The notes below the pieces were generated by a model. That model did no database searches and was not told the DNA's origin. It saw nothing but the letters and a program-made list of their open reading frames with translations. DNA of 64,000 nt, from contig JAHNZQ020000004.1 in the NCBI GenBank assembly GCA_019155205.2, positions 1,349,799-1,413,798 of the forward strand. Direction: 5' to 3'. Each line of letters opens with the position of its first letter. Within the stretch, counting starts at the first letter, position 1. Shown here piece by piece: positions 40,308 to 50,373 of the stretch. This stretch comes from Gracilaria vermiculophylla. Lineage: Eukaryota; Rhodophyta; Florideophyceae; Gracilariales; Gracilariaceae. Both the position numbers and the translations under genes were made by a program.

Positions 40308-41030
40308 TCAATGAAGAACACGAACCGCAGACAACCCAATGCCAATTGTAGAAATTGCGGCAGGTAAAGTCATGTTTGATCGCAAACAAAACAAACCAAG
40401 AACAGCGAGGTAAAAATGTTTTCGCAACATGTCTCTTGTGCTTCGAATATCAAGTTCTATGATGCCCGCGGTTACGGTATTCATTGCAATTTGAGACACG
40501 TACACTTTCGAAATAATGGAGCGGTGGGTCACTGAAGAGAATGGCATGCGGTTGGACAAATAGAGAAACGATGAGATTCCAGTAGTGATTAACGCCGTAG
40601 CATATAAAGGAAACTGTCGAGTGGTGTTCTTCGTGCGCGGAGATGAAATTGGGGTCTGTCGGCGTAAGATGTTCAGGACATTGAGGAGGCCGACTGAGAA
40701 CAATGAGCTTACGAAAGGGATATTGATCAATTGCCCTTTGACAGGGAAAATAAGGTAGATGGACCCCGTGCCAAACATAGTTAGTGCATTTGCTATGTTG
40801 CTCAGTCTTGGTTTACTACAGCCGTCTCGAACAGCCTCGAAGACAAGCAAATTGGTCATTCCAACGGCACTTAGTTTCGTTATCGTGGAAGGAGACATGA
40901 GGGCCCACACTTGCTTAGTGTATAATGGTTTGATTACTGCTTTAGTAGCCAAAGCGCCAATCTGAAATGCAGCCATTGCGATCCTTGCTGTCTGAGCCAA
41001 CAAAGTGGCACAAAACATCAGCGTTTTCAT
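40308..41030 (-). CDS. Multipass membrane protein, unknown
   Basis: A 240-aa hydrophobic protein, not recognised. From the ATG at 41028-41030 it shows about five or six candidate TM stretches (MFCATLLAQTARIAMAAF, SIYLIFPVKGQLINIPFV with SLFSVGLLNVLNIL, LYATALITTGISSFLYLS, FYLAVLGLFCL, ISTIGIGLSAV). It is rich in Thr, Ser and Ile, with few charges. The frame continues a little upstream without an ATG. Convergent with the glycosyltransferase; the stops are 113 bases apart. No motif tells a transported substrate. Confidence 0.55.
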   Translation of the reverse strand: MKTLMFCATLLAQTARIAMAAFQIGALATKAVIKPLYTKQVWALMSPSTITKLSAVGMTNLLVFEAVRDGCSKPRLSNIANALTMFGTGSIYLIFPVKGQLINIPFVSSLFSVGLLNVLNILRRQTPISSPRTKNTTRQFPLYATALITTGISSFLYLSNRMPFSSVTHRSIISKVYVSQIAMNTVTAGIIELDIRSTRDMLRKHFYLAVLGLFCLRSNMTLPAAISTIGIGLSAVRVLH

Positions 41031-41607
41031 GTTGTGTGAAAGCAAACTTAGAAAAAAATGTTGAGGAAGAACAGGAGGTTCCGTGGCCAGTGAAGAGAGT
41101 CGCCTGTCGCAAGAGCATTCCGACCCTTATCAGTCTTTGGACGTTTACGGTAACTTGCGAAACGGAAATTGAGGGGGGGGGGGGCACAACCACTCAACTT
41201 GGTAGTATTGCCAGTACGACTGTTGACTCAGGAAGAGCCGAGAGGAAGCTGAGTGATAACCCTTGTAATAACCATCATGACTGGCTTACCATGAGATCCC
41301 CACTTCCACGGTCGATGCGAGGTGACATCGATCACGCAAACTGATCGTTTTGGATACTGTAAGCACCCACTGGCATGATTCGCTGACAGTCGGCTCAGAC
41401 GCGCTCAGCAATGACCCTGACACCGAATAGTGTAGTGTACTGAAAAGCAGCACAGCGCGTGGTCACCTTCTCGTCAGGGATCGCTAGCGAGCATCAATCA
41501 AGCCTGGTGAAGTTAAAGCACTGTTCTTGATTATCAGTTTTGTTCGCAGTGTGTCCGCTGAAATCAATTTGGAAGAAAGTGAATCGTCTGTGGGTTTTAC
41601 GCTCGCA
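41031..41607. promoter_or_regulatory. Divergent promoter region
   Basis: About 575 bases between two divergent starts. A 10-base G run lies near 41173-41182. The CysQ-like frame is open through its right end (from 41527) but without an ATG. Confidence 0.3.
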
Positions 41608-42453
41608 ATGAACGCTTCCATATCAGTGTGCGGCGAGCAAGTCGCACTTGCCCCCATCATTGATATCGCATTGAAAGCTGGGGACGCAATACTCAAGATA
41701 TATAATGAGCCAACTGAAAAGTGGGGTATGCAGTCAAAGAGTGATGATTCACCTCTCACTCAAGCCGATCTAGCTGCCAATGAGGTCATTTGCACCAGTC
41801 TGAACTCTATCCATTCGTTTCCAATCATGTCAGAGGAGACGAAAGCCGCTCCATACGCGGAAAGGTCATCGTGGCCAGCATATTGGTGCGTCGATCCTTT
41901 GGACGGGACCAAGGAATTCATCAAACGAAATGGGGAGTTTACGGTTAATATTGCTTTGATGCAAGCGGTCGATTCTTCTGATGCTTCTCTCGGAGCACGC
42001 TCAGTTCTCGGCGTGGTGTACGCCCCAGTTTTGAAGATCTGCTACTTTGCGGCCCTTGGGTGCGGAGCGTACATGAGTACAGATGGGTCAGAGCCAGTTT
42101 CAATGAAATGCAAGACTTTCTCAGCGAAGGATGAAAATCTTGTGCTGGTATGCTCCAGGAGCCATTTGGACGAGCGCACGCAAAACTATGTCAAAAGCTT
42201 CAAGAATGCGACCACGAAGAGCATGGGAAGCAGCCTCAAGTTTATGCTCGTCGCCAGTGGGGAAGCTCACGTCTACCCACGGATGGCCCCGACAATGGAG
42301 TGGGACACCGCTGCCAGTCAGATTGTTGTCGAAGAAGCGGGAGGTGAAGTTCTCCACGCAGACACAAATAAGCCACTAAGGTACAACAAGGAGGAACTGC
42401 GAAATCCGTACTTCTACGTTTTTGGGACTCGAACTGAGCAATTAAAACAATAG
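41608..42453 (+). CDS. 3'(2'),5'-bisphosphate nucleotidase, CysQ-like
   Basis: A 281-aa phosphatase of the lithium-sensitive Mg-dependent (FIG) superfamily, close to CysQ/SAL1. It removes the 3'-phosphate from PAP, the by-product of sulfotransferases and PAPS reduction. Metal-binding motifs: SEE (75-77), DPLDGTKEF (96-104) and MEWDTAASQIVVEEAGG (the WDxAA motif). The length fits the CysQ subfamily. The frame is open upstream to 41527 with no ATG, so the ATG at 41608 is used; an upstream exon with a targeting sequence cannot be excluded. Convergent with PAN3; stops 138 bases apart. Confidence 0.92.
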   Translation: MNASISVCGEQVALAPIIDIALKAGDAILKIYNEPTEKWGMQSKSDDSPLTQADLAANEVICTSLNSIHSFPIMSEETKAAPYAERSSWPAYWCVDPLDGTKEFIKRNGEFTVNIALMQAVDSSDASLGARSVLGVVYAPVLKICYFAALGCGAYMSTDGSEPVSMKCKTFSAKDENLVLVCSRSHLDERTQNYVKSFKNATTKSMGSSLKFMLVASGEAHVYPRMAPTMEWDTAASQIVVEEAGGEVLHADTNKPLRYNKEELRNPYFYVFGTRTEQLKQ

Positions 42454-42590
42454 AGTTGTTGCCTTCTCCTGCACAGGCTCTAACAGCGAGTATTTGGAAC
42501 ATTCTCACGGCGCATGTTCATCCATTTGTGGCTTGTTGAGCTGATCTGGGGGTGTTCAGAGAACGTGTTAAGCTTGCTTAAAATATACTT

Positions 42591-44069
42591 TTATCGATTC
42601 GGTAACCCTTGACTTGCGGTACGAAGTTCATCCACAGATTGTAGCAGACATCGCCGCAGATCTTCGTACGTGGCTATCAAAAGTGATGCGCCATCTCGAG
42701 AGCTCAACAAAACTTGTTCCGGGGAACCTACATCAAGTCTGGATAAGCATTCAACAACGTGTGCCATGTCTATGAGAGGATTCCCGTTGGCATCAACCCT
42801 GTGGAACACGTAATCTCGAAACAATTTAAGTAGATATCGGTCTCCGGTTTCTGACCATTGCGGCTCAACACCAGCGTCACTTCTCTCATTCACAAATCCA
42901 AGAAGACCGAGTAGCCTGAACATTCGGCTCGAATCAAATTCGACAAAAAGCATACTCTCCAGTGCATCACAGTGAGTCCAAACGTTCCCAAGCTCGAGAG
43001 CAAGCCGTGGTCCAATCATGCCAAGAATCTGATTTGTAGTCACCTGTGAGGTTGGAACAGCCGCACTCAGAAGCGACAAGACGAGCACTATGAAATCCTC
43101 ACTGTATGGAGTGAGACGTCGCATGGCGTCGACCGCAACGTCCTCAGGGACCAGTAATGCTCCCCCGCGAACAATTTTCGGGTCTATTCGCAACGCAAGG
43201 ACAGCAAGAATGTGTCCCACGCTTGAAAGGTCCCCTTTCTGCAGCGCCGATACGCGATCGCTGGTTGTGTTCCCTCTTGGCGAGTTGGCTGGAAGATGAT
43301 CGCCACCACTGGGATCAAATGCATCACTGAGACCTACGCAACTTATCCTTACGCGATTTCGTCCCGTAACCAACACGCGACTAATTGTGAGCGCATCGCG
43401 TAGCGCAAGTCGATTAGAATGTACAACAGCAACGGCGGAGAGGAGCTGAGATGCGATTGCCCACAGTGTGGCTTCTGGCAATGGGTGGTAAAGGTGATCC
43501 GGCATTGGAGGGTTCTTCAAGAAGACATGGAAAAGGGTCTCAGCTCTACTGGAAAACTCATACACGAAGACCACCTCATTTGTCGCTACCATGTTGGCCG
43601 CCGAGCGCGCCGTAAATTGGCGTGTGGTGAAAACCTCCTTCAAACACAACAGCGCGGGGTGCCGAACGCGCTTCCATGCTTCTCCAGCGCGAACAATTTG
43701 CGCGCTAGGCGCTGGTGGGGCGCCCACGATTCGCAACAACGCTGCGATGCAGCCACGGGAAGCGGAAACGCCTTTGTAAAGAATTCCGTGCGGGCCAGCT
43801 CGGCCAAACACAGGAGTTGGGCGCGCTTCAAGAGGGACGATAGCGTAGTAAGTGCCGACGTATTCGGGAACGGCGTAGGTGGGGTGAGCGCGACCCACCA
43901 GAAGAGCAATTTCTGTTCGCGCCGATTCGCGGAGAGAAGGGTTCGCGTACATGTCGGCGCCGGGTTGAACAGCATTCCATCTCCGACTGGGTATAAATTC
44001 GGCTGCCAGGGGAGAAGGTCTGTCTTGCGCGAAGCTTGGGCCGACCCGACGATCGGGGGGGTGGCTCAT
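42591..44069 (-). CDS. PAN3: PAN3, poly(A) nuclease regulatory subunit
   Basis: A 492-aa pseudokinase subunit that recruits the PAN2 deadenylase to poly(A)-binding protein and mRNA. The N-terminus has a PAM2-like motif (PLAAEFIPS, 20-28) for PABP binding; no CCCH zinc finger is seen. The pseudokinase part runs from about residue 75 to 330 with degenerate motifs: LRDALTISRVLV where HRD would be and VGLSD for DFG. A short coiled coil leads to the PAN3 C-terminal knob, whose sequence GFVNERSDAGVEPQWSETGD, YLLKLFRDYVFHRVD and DMAHVVECLSRLDVGS is diagnostic. The start ATG is at 44067-44069. Cytoplasmic, acting in mRNA turnover. Confidence 0.93.
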   Translation of the reverse strand: MSHPPDRRVGPSFAQDRPSPLAAEFIPSRRWNAVQPGADMYANPSLRESARTEIALLVGRAHPTYAVPEYVGTYYAIVPLEARPTPVFGRAGPHGILYKGVSASRGCIAALLRIVGAPPAPSAQIVRAGEAWKRVRHPALLCLKEVFTTRQFTARSAANMVATNEVVFVYEFSSRAETLFHVFLKNPPMPDHLYHPLPEATLWAIASQLLSAVAVVHSNRLALRDALTISRVLVTGRNRVRISCVGLSDAFDPSGGDHLPANSPRGNTTSDRVSALQKGDLSSVGHILAVLALRIDPKIVRGGALLVPEDVAVDAMRRLTPYSEDFIVLVLSLLSAAVPTSQVTTNQILGMIGPRLALELGNVWTHCDALESMLFVEFDSSRMFRLLGLLGFVNERSDAGVEPQWSETGDRYLLKLFRDYVFHRVDANGNPLIDMAHVVECLSRLDVGSPEQVLLSSRDGASLLIATYEDLRRCLLQSVDELRTASQGLPNR

Positions 44070-44639
44070 TGCGGTGCAGCTTGCGTACGAGGAGCGTCGG
44101 AGTACGCAAACGCATTGAAAGGTGTACTTCTACAGTACGGCGTTTCCTACCAGGTAGCGCAGTGGCGCAAACATTGCCCTGCAGTTGGCCAAAATGCCAC
44201 CCTGAAAATCTTATTTGCAGCAACTTTTATTTTAATGTCACTCCACTTTGCACAGGCCAGAACATCTAAGATTGTTATTGGAATCTGGGGGTCCGATGCG
44301 AGGACCAGAGGTATTCCCAAGTGGCAAAGAGTAAAGTACTTGTGACTGCGTTAAGAGTGTTCACTGAGAAACCCTCGAGTAAAGGATGCGGCAGAGTTGC
44401 CTGGATATGGGAGGAGGGTGGGTAGCAAAAACAGCCCGGCCAAGGAACAGCGGCAACAGCAAAACGACGATGCCGAAAGAGTCGAGAGAGCAAGCGCGTT
44501 TGTACCGTCGTTGTCCACCTCCCGTAATTGCCGTTCAAAATTACATTCTCGTGCCTCAATTGTGAAGACAGCGTACTACATTACACCACGTCTATTCATT
44601 GCAGTGGACCGCGCTCAAGTTTCCCGTCGGAAGCGCAAG
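44070..44639. other. Intergenic, no feature seen
   Basis: About 570 bases; the left part is the PAN3 promoter. A minus-strand frame at 44275-44559 is short and featureless. Confidence 0.3.
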
Positions 44640-44990
44640 CTACTGCAGTGGGGTCACCTGGATGCTACAGGCGGCGAAGACAGGCAAATGCTGGCTCAAA
44701 CGGCAGAGTTCCCTGGCTTCAGCCTGACTGCTTGAACTGCTGCTACACTTTCTTGCGGGGAACCGACGAACATATGTTGTTCGTTCCAACTGCAATTTCC
44801 ACGCGCCATTGATTGCTCGACCGAACAGCTCTGCTTGCAGCGCCAAATTGTCATCGTATACCTCATGGAGCGGTTGCCGGTTGGGCCCTGGTGTGACGTA
44901 ACGTCTTCCCGCTTCCATGATTAACAACACCATCAGTATCCCGTTGCTGAGATTCTCAATGGACAGCAGGGACCGCGACTGTTCGCTCAT
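44640..44990 (-). CDS. Small hypothetical protein, 116 aa
   Basis: A 116-aa frame from the ATG at 44988-44990. The first 70 residues (MSEQSRSLLSIENLSNGILM, then GRRYVTPGPNRQPLHEVYDD) have normal composition and could be helical; a poly-Ser stretch follows. CAG/GTGACC near the end may be a donor, so the gene could extend leftward by splicing. No family recognised. Confidence 0.32.
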   Translation of the reverse strand: MSEQSRSLLSIENLSNGILMVLLIMEAGRRYVTPGPNRQPLHEVYDDNLALQAELFGRAINGAWKLQLERTTYVRRFPARKCSSSSSSQAEARELCRLSQHLPVFAACSIQVTPLQ

Positions 44991-45323
44991 ATCATGACGC
45001 AGTGCTTCCGAACGAAGACGAGGGCAACCCTTTCTGCAAAATAGACGTGATCAGTTCTCTGTGTCTCCAAACATATTCAAAGGCCATTGTGTCAAGCATA
45101 AGCAAACTACTGTATGCCTGTCTGCCTGTCTATCTATCTTATGTTTTACAATACCATTGTATTCAGGTTCCCTTATTCGAGTTCTTTAACACGATGGGCT
45201 GTTCAAAATGCTCTACATGTTCTTCTTTCGATAACTTTTGACCATGATATGATATACGACATTCATTGCCTCATTTCCACCTACGTTCAACAAAACTTAC
45301 CAAAAGAAACCAAATCGTAGCCC
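44991..45323. other. Intergenic, no feature seen
   Basis: About 330 bases. A GTATGC (45113) and a TTGTATTCAG (about 45158-45167) could bound an intron, but no protein supports it. Confidence 0.25.
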
Positions 45324-45687
45324 TTGGTCTTTTTCACTGCGGTTTGTCTGTCAACGATTATTAAGCTATTCGGGCCAAACCGGTTCGAGACCAAGCAATT
45401 TCTGACCTGCATAGTTATTCAGAACAGAATTGGTTGCTTCTTGCTTCTCTACGAAAAGCTCACCGACCATAGCAAAATTGCAACGAGGTCAAACGTCATC
45501 CATCACGTTGGCCCGCACGTGTTTGTTGATGTCTGCATCAAGCATGAGAACCGGACCAAATATTTTGGCGTGCCACCTGCAATCTCTTCAGGTAAGCTTG
45601 CGTTCTTAGACTGCAATACCGGACAGATTCTCAGATTGTAACGCGTGTTTGCGGAAGTGACGGTTATTTTCAGCAGAGAACCCATGA
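45324..45687 (+). CDS. Possible spliced exon pair, unknown
   Basis: An open frame ends at a strong donor, TTCAG/GTAAGC (intron from 45592), and a strong acceptor GGTTATTTTCAG ends at 45673, giving an 82-base intron like the certain ones here. The joined frame stops four codons later (45685-45687). The exon reads plausibly near its end (HVGPHVFVDVCIKHENRTKY). There is no ATG in the frame, so a 5' exon is missing and the left limit is arbitrary. The splice sites are better supported than the protein. Confidence 0.25.
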
Positions 45688-45997
45688 AGAATACGGCCCG
45701 TGACGTTATGAGAAACGAGTAGAGGTTTCGGTTTGTACTGCAATCCTCCTTGGCCGCGTCCTTTCGTAGAGCAGGCCACTTCACGCGACCTATCACCGTG
45801 ATCATGCCCGTCTGTCACTCAGCAGGTTTTTGTTCTCCGCCTGCTTTGGAACTCCAACAAGATGCTGGCCTCCCCAAATGAAAGTAAAAGCCTCACGGTG
45901 AACGAACTGCCTCTGCCTCACTTGCGCTGTTCACGAAAAGGAGGGAAAATAAGGAAGAAAAAGAAGAAAGGGAAAGAAGCAAGGAAAAGAAGCAAGC

Positions 45998-48082
45998 ATG
46001 AACACCGTGTTCCATGCTCGTGTTCCAGTTTCAAATCCCGTTTCTTCGTCGTGGAAGATTGGTCTAGGCTGCTCATGGCGATTATGTGCCAACCGAAGTC
46101 GTCCGAACGTTGTCGCACTTTCGTTACACATCATCAGACATCAAACAGAGTCATCAGCATTCATCATCATAAATGCCGCGTACCCCGACATTCAATCACA
46201 ACCGGTGCAAAGTATGTATGTTGCTCGACAATTACCGAGACATGCTCGTGATTTGAGACTTCACATGCCAAAGGGAGAACAATCAAGAGCGATAAAACTG
46301 CCGGTGACTTACATTCCCCCAAAGGAAAACGAAATTTCTCTCAAGTTGGGCATTTTTATGGAAGAGCAGCCCACATCTCCGACTGCAATTCGAGACTCTT
46401 GTTTTTCACATCCGATATCACATGGCTTCGAAAATCAGCCCTCCGTACCGGCTAAGTTTCGTCAATCCTTCATACACAGGCGCCCGCAGTTGTCAAAAGG
46501 TGGCATTCGTACTCCCTCACAGAAAGCGTCACCTATATTGTGGGTAGATGAACAAAGCCGACTGTCTTTGCAGACGAAGCCATCGCAAACATCACTTCTC
46601 CGCGACGTCAGCCCGGAGAAAGAGAATACATACATGAAACATGCCAGAGAAAAATTGAATTCTCTGAGTGGTGATATGAATGAAGTCTATCCACAGCACG
46701 GGTACGAACTGAAATCCTTTCTTCTCGGGAACAGGTTATACACCGTAAGGGAGAAGAACCAAGAGCGCCACGAGATCTCTGATACCACTCTGATTGTGAA
46801 ACAAGACGGAAAGGACGACGTAGAGTTCAAAGTCCATCGTTGTGTGCTGGCTAAGGCGTCTCCTGTGTTTCGCGGAATGTTTTCGTGCAGAATGCGCGAA
46901 ACTCTGACTGGACGGATCGAATTGTCGGGCTTTGATGGTCCCACGATTCATCTTGTTGTCCGTCATATTTATGGGGAGAACATAGAAAATTCGATGCAGC
47001 TACAAGCTTTGGATGTATATAGATTTGGTCACCAGTATAATGTGTCCAGCTTGTTTGAACTTTCCCAGAGAGTGATACTGGGTAAGATGTCTAACTGGAC
47101 TTGCATTGACATCCTCAATCTCGGCTTCTTATGCGAAGATAAGAAACTTATGGAAAAGGCTTCAGCCTTCATCTTGGAACATTTCTCGGAGCTTGCAGAA
47201 GATAATGGAACTCACCAAAAGCTTTGGGCACTTCCACCAACACCATTTCTAGCTCTTTTGGAGTCCGACAGGGTGATAGCGACAGAACTCGAAATCTTTC
47301 TCGTTGGTATGAAATGGTTTTCGTGCCATAAAAGGAGTATTTCCGTTGTGGAGGTAGTTCGGAGAATACGGTGGCCAATGATGACTATGCCTATGTTCCG
47401 GACAGCAATGAACTCGCCATTGATCATTCAATTCCCAGTGCTCCACAAATTCTTGAAGTCGTCGCGAAGAACAATATCTCAACATTTGAATGGAACCATA
47501 CCACAAAGACGCCATATATTTGGTGAACCAATGGCAATAGTTTCATTACCAGCGATTCGTCAACCACCTGCTGTGCTATCCTTTGAGCCTGCAGTTGACG
47601 GCAATTGCAACCGAAGACCAAGGTCACTTCATATTCGTCACAGTATTCAGCATCGAAATCTCTCTTCTGGCACTCAGGAGGAGTTTTCATACGAAGGTAT
47701 GGCATGGGTGTTTCGAGTGGAGCTCAACCAGTGCAAGAGCTCTCGGTGTTCGAATCCATGTCTGTCAGCAATGCTTTGGCTGGATGAGAATGACGAAAAA
47801 TGCGTCTCATGGGGTCAACAGCATGATGGCGACCGACAATATGTGTTTCCGATAAGGGTCAAGGCGAGATGTATGGTGTGGAATGATATGGGAGGACAAT
47901 TCCATCACAGAGACATAGACTTTACGTTTCAGTCGTTAGGATGGGGTGCTGGATGGTGCGTGCAAGATCTACTCGGCGGTCATGGTGAGACCAATGCCTT
48001 CTTTGATAGGCTTTCATCAAACCGGGATGTAGGACCTGTACTACAGGTTGCAGTGGAAATCTTGAAATGTGAGAACGGATGA
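45998..48082 (+). CDS. BTB/BACK protein with MATH-like C-terminus
   Basis: A 694-aa protein. Residues 1-250 are basic and low-complexity. The BTB/POZ domain covers about 255-330: DTTLIVKQ, EFKVHRCVLAKASPVFRGMF, then IELSGFDGPTIHLVVRHIYG. A BACK-like helical region follows (CIDILNLGFLCEDKKLMEKA to about 440). The last 130 residues (AWVFRVELNQCKS, SAMLWLDEND, DFTFQSLGWGAGWCVQDLL, LQVAVEILKC) look like a MATH or similar beta-sandwich. BTB proteins usually link substrates to Cullin-3 ubiquitin ligases, with the partner domain binding the substrate. The order BTB-BACK-sandwich is reversed from classical MATH-BTB proteins. The ATG at 45998 is the first in frame. Confidence 0.78.
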   Translation: MNTVFHARVPVSNPVSSSWKIGLGCSWRLCANRSRPNVVALSLHIIRHQTESSAFIIINAAYPDIQSQPVQSMYVARQLPRHARDLRLHMPKGEQSRAIKLPVTYIPPKENEISLKLGIFMEEQPTSPTAIRDSCFSHPISHGFENQPSVPAKFRQSFIHRRPQLSKGGIRTPSQKASPILWVDEQSRLSLQTKPSQTSLLRDVSPEKENTYMKHAREKLNSLSGDMNEVYPQHGYELKSFLLGNRLYTVREKNQERHEISDTTLIVKQDGKDDVEFKVHRCVLAKASPVFRGMFSCRMRETLTGRIELSGFDGPTIHLVVRHIYGENIENSMQLQALDVYRFGHQYNVSSLFELSQRVILGKMSNWTCIDILNLGFLCEDKKLMEKASAFILEHFSELAEDNGTHQKLWALPPTPFLALLESDRVIATELEIFLVGMKWFSCHKRSISVVEVVRRIRWPMMTMPMFRTAMNSPLIIQFPVLHKFLKSSRRTISQHLNGTIPQRRHIFGEPMAIVSLPAIRQPPAVLSFEPAVDGNCNRRPRSLHIRHSIQHRNLSSGTQEEFSYEGMAWVFRVELNQCKSSRCSNPCLSAMLWLDENDEKCVSWGQQHDGDRQYVFPIRVKARCMVWNDMGGQFHHRDIDFTFQSLGWGAGWCVQDLLGGHGETNAFFDRLSSNRDVGPVLQVAVEILKCENG

Positions 48083-48343
48083 AGCTTAGTCCTTCTCTTT
48101 TTTCTCATTTGGATAAGGCACTGCATACGGTGGAAACGCCTTTCCTGTCTACTTTGTGTTAGGAAGCGAAAGGTTTCCAAACCCTTAAATGTGTTGAGAA
48201 GACTTGCACGGAAAGAACAAATTAGCAGAATTGCATATGGCAAGTATGTGGCAGCAGTGTATGTGTGATTATACCCAAGCTGTGTCAAAATTGAGTGTTC
48301 AGTGGTGCTTGAAAAGATATATGCCAGTGGTCGGGGTGAATGA
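48083..48343. other. 3' flank of the BTB gene
   Basis: No feature seen. Confidence 0.3.
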
Positions 48344-48673
48344 ATGCGAAAGGCCCAGGCCGCCCTTGTTGATCAACATGATGAAGTACTTGGTGCTGGC
48401 GAAGAGGACGCGTCAACGAACATTGAGGCTCGGGAGGCAGGAATATTTGGCTCCAGTAAGGAGAATGTTTTCCTTTTGATTTTTTGTTCTCGGCACGTAA
48501 TCGTCGGATAGACATGGCTCTGAAAGTGTTTTGCATATAATGTTTACCCTTGTACAGTTTGTGAGAGCACGTCAGCCATAGATTGCGTTCATGTGTTTCT
48601 TTTTTCAGTGAAGCAAACGCGTGAATTGGTGGAAAGCGTCCTGAGCTGGTCAAAGGGGTTCAAGATGCTGTGA
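48344..48673 (+). CDS. Candidate small spliced gene
   Basis: Exons 48344-48455 and 48609-48673 join into a 58-residue frame. Donor GTAAGG, acceptor TTTCTTTTTTCAG, intron 153 bases. The product is hydrophilic and helical in character across the junction: MRKAQAALVDQHDEVLGAGE, then AREAGIFGSMKQTRELVESV. An in-frame TGA lies just before the ATG. Joining fixes a frame that is broken in either exon alone, which supports it. It may have further exons. No homologue known. Confidence 0.3.
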
Positions 48674-50373
48674 TGGATTTTCCAGGAACGCAGAGATATG
48701 TTATTGCGCACTGGATGGGACTGGATTGAAGATCTCAGTGCGGCTGCTGACTTGGCAAGAAGCAGCCGCACCGGGACTGAATGTTCACTCCGCGATCATG
48801 GTGTTGGAACTATTCGGTTGATACCGGTCGTTGATGGTGCTGCATGTTGTCCTTAGGCTATCTGTGTTCTCATTGCCACTGTTGCACTTTGGGTCTCCCA
48901 GCCGCCCACTCGTCGGCGCAATCAAAGCCCATGGGCTTGCATGCACGCGATAGGATCTAATCTATGGTGTAGCTCGGCATACGCTTTGGCGGCCCCATGT
49001 CTACTACACATTCCCGAAACTTCAAGATCTTCCAAAGAGGCCTCACGTAAGGAGGCAATAATGGATAATTGGATGTTAGGATTAGTTGCGTGTATGCGAC
49101 CCATACAAATTTCGTCACTGGCAAGCCATAAGCACAAGCGTCCAGGGGTGTCGGCATTCTAAGGAAGGCTACTATTTTTTCGCATGAGTTGTTTTTGTTC
49201 ATACAATCGCAATTTACGGTGTTGTACTGTACCTTGGTATGTTTTTGTGGAAGGAAAAGAATCGTGCAACGAAAGTCATTTGCTTCTTCTGTCCCTATGA
49301 TCCCGCAGGTGCCTTGTCCCTCCTCGAGGTGTTTTCTTTATGCGGTATTTCTCCCGTCTGCCGAGCCACCTCGCGGATGACTCCCGTGGCTTCACTAGGC
49401 ACATGTGTTGAGCAGCTGCACCTATAGACCTGTGGCTGACACAGAAGCTCCATATCGTTGACCTGGCGCCGGTTTGTATCGGTTACTCGTCGATTTTGAC
49501 GATATTTGTGTTGCTCGTGATCAAAGAATGACCGTGGGGCCGAATGCTACAGAATAACCACCGCAGCGCACAAGACGCGCCGTCGCGTGTTCCTCTCTCC
49601 GTGCCATTCGTACCTTCCTACACTATAATGCAAATCTAGCGAGAGGCAGCTTGAGATGTCGCGGTGCATGTTTGTAATGTTATGAAAAATATCTGCTGTG
49701 GATATGAAGTTTCATATATCGTGAACCAGCTGCAGCCGGTCGCCACTTGTGGCGGGGAGTGAGTGTCCTCCACGGTTGTGATTGAGTTAGATCGGTTTGG
49801 CGCGATGTAAGTTAAAGTATCTTAGCGAGAGCTGCTAAGGTACAGTATTCTACTGTAAAAAGGGTTTCCAGGTCATAGGAATCCTCGTGCGATTCGCTGC
49901 ACGTGTGAAAGGAATATGTGACGCATGTCGGCAGTTTTCTCGGCGCGTCTGCGCTGTTCACCTTCTTGCCGCTTCTCGGGAGAGGCGCTTTTGCCGTTGT
50001 CCAATCGCCCGAGGTCCGCTTCGTTTCGCACAGCCGGATCCCGTTTTGCACCTTTCTCCAAGGTTTTGGCACGCGCATGTACCACTCACTCGACACCAAG
50101 CGCATAAAAAATCCGATGGGTGAGGCACACAACTTCCGCAATCACCTAGTTGCACAATATCGAATCACAAGGGGGCCGACAAGCTCACCAAGGGTGCTAC
50201 ACCGTCGTGACAACAAAAGGTACTTGGCATTTAGAGGGGGGCATAAGAACACCTACAGATATGCTTTACAGCGCGTGGCTTGATCACAAGACGCGGAACA
50301 GTGCGGCATCACAAAAAACGCATCCAGCACATGGCGCGTATTACAAGATAAAGTACAAGCAAGTAATAGAGCA
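48674..50373. other. Long intergenic stretch, no gene called
   Basis: About 1.7 kb of balanced composition. Frames on both strands (about 48922-49202 and 49812-50283) overlap one another and show no domain. A TATACAG-like and several CCAAT-like words occur but nothing conclusive. Confidence 0.4.

Noticed and set aside
45360..45430. tRNA-like GGTTCGAGACC near 45382
   Set aside because: No acceptor stem or anticodon arm can be formed around it. I found no convincing tRNA anywhere in the window.
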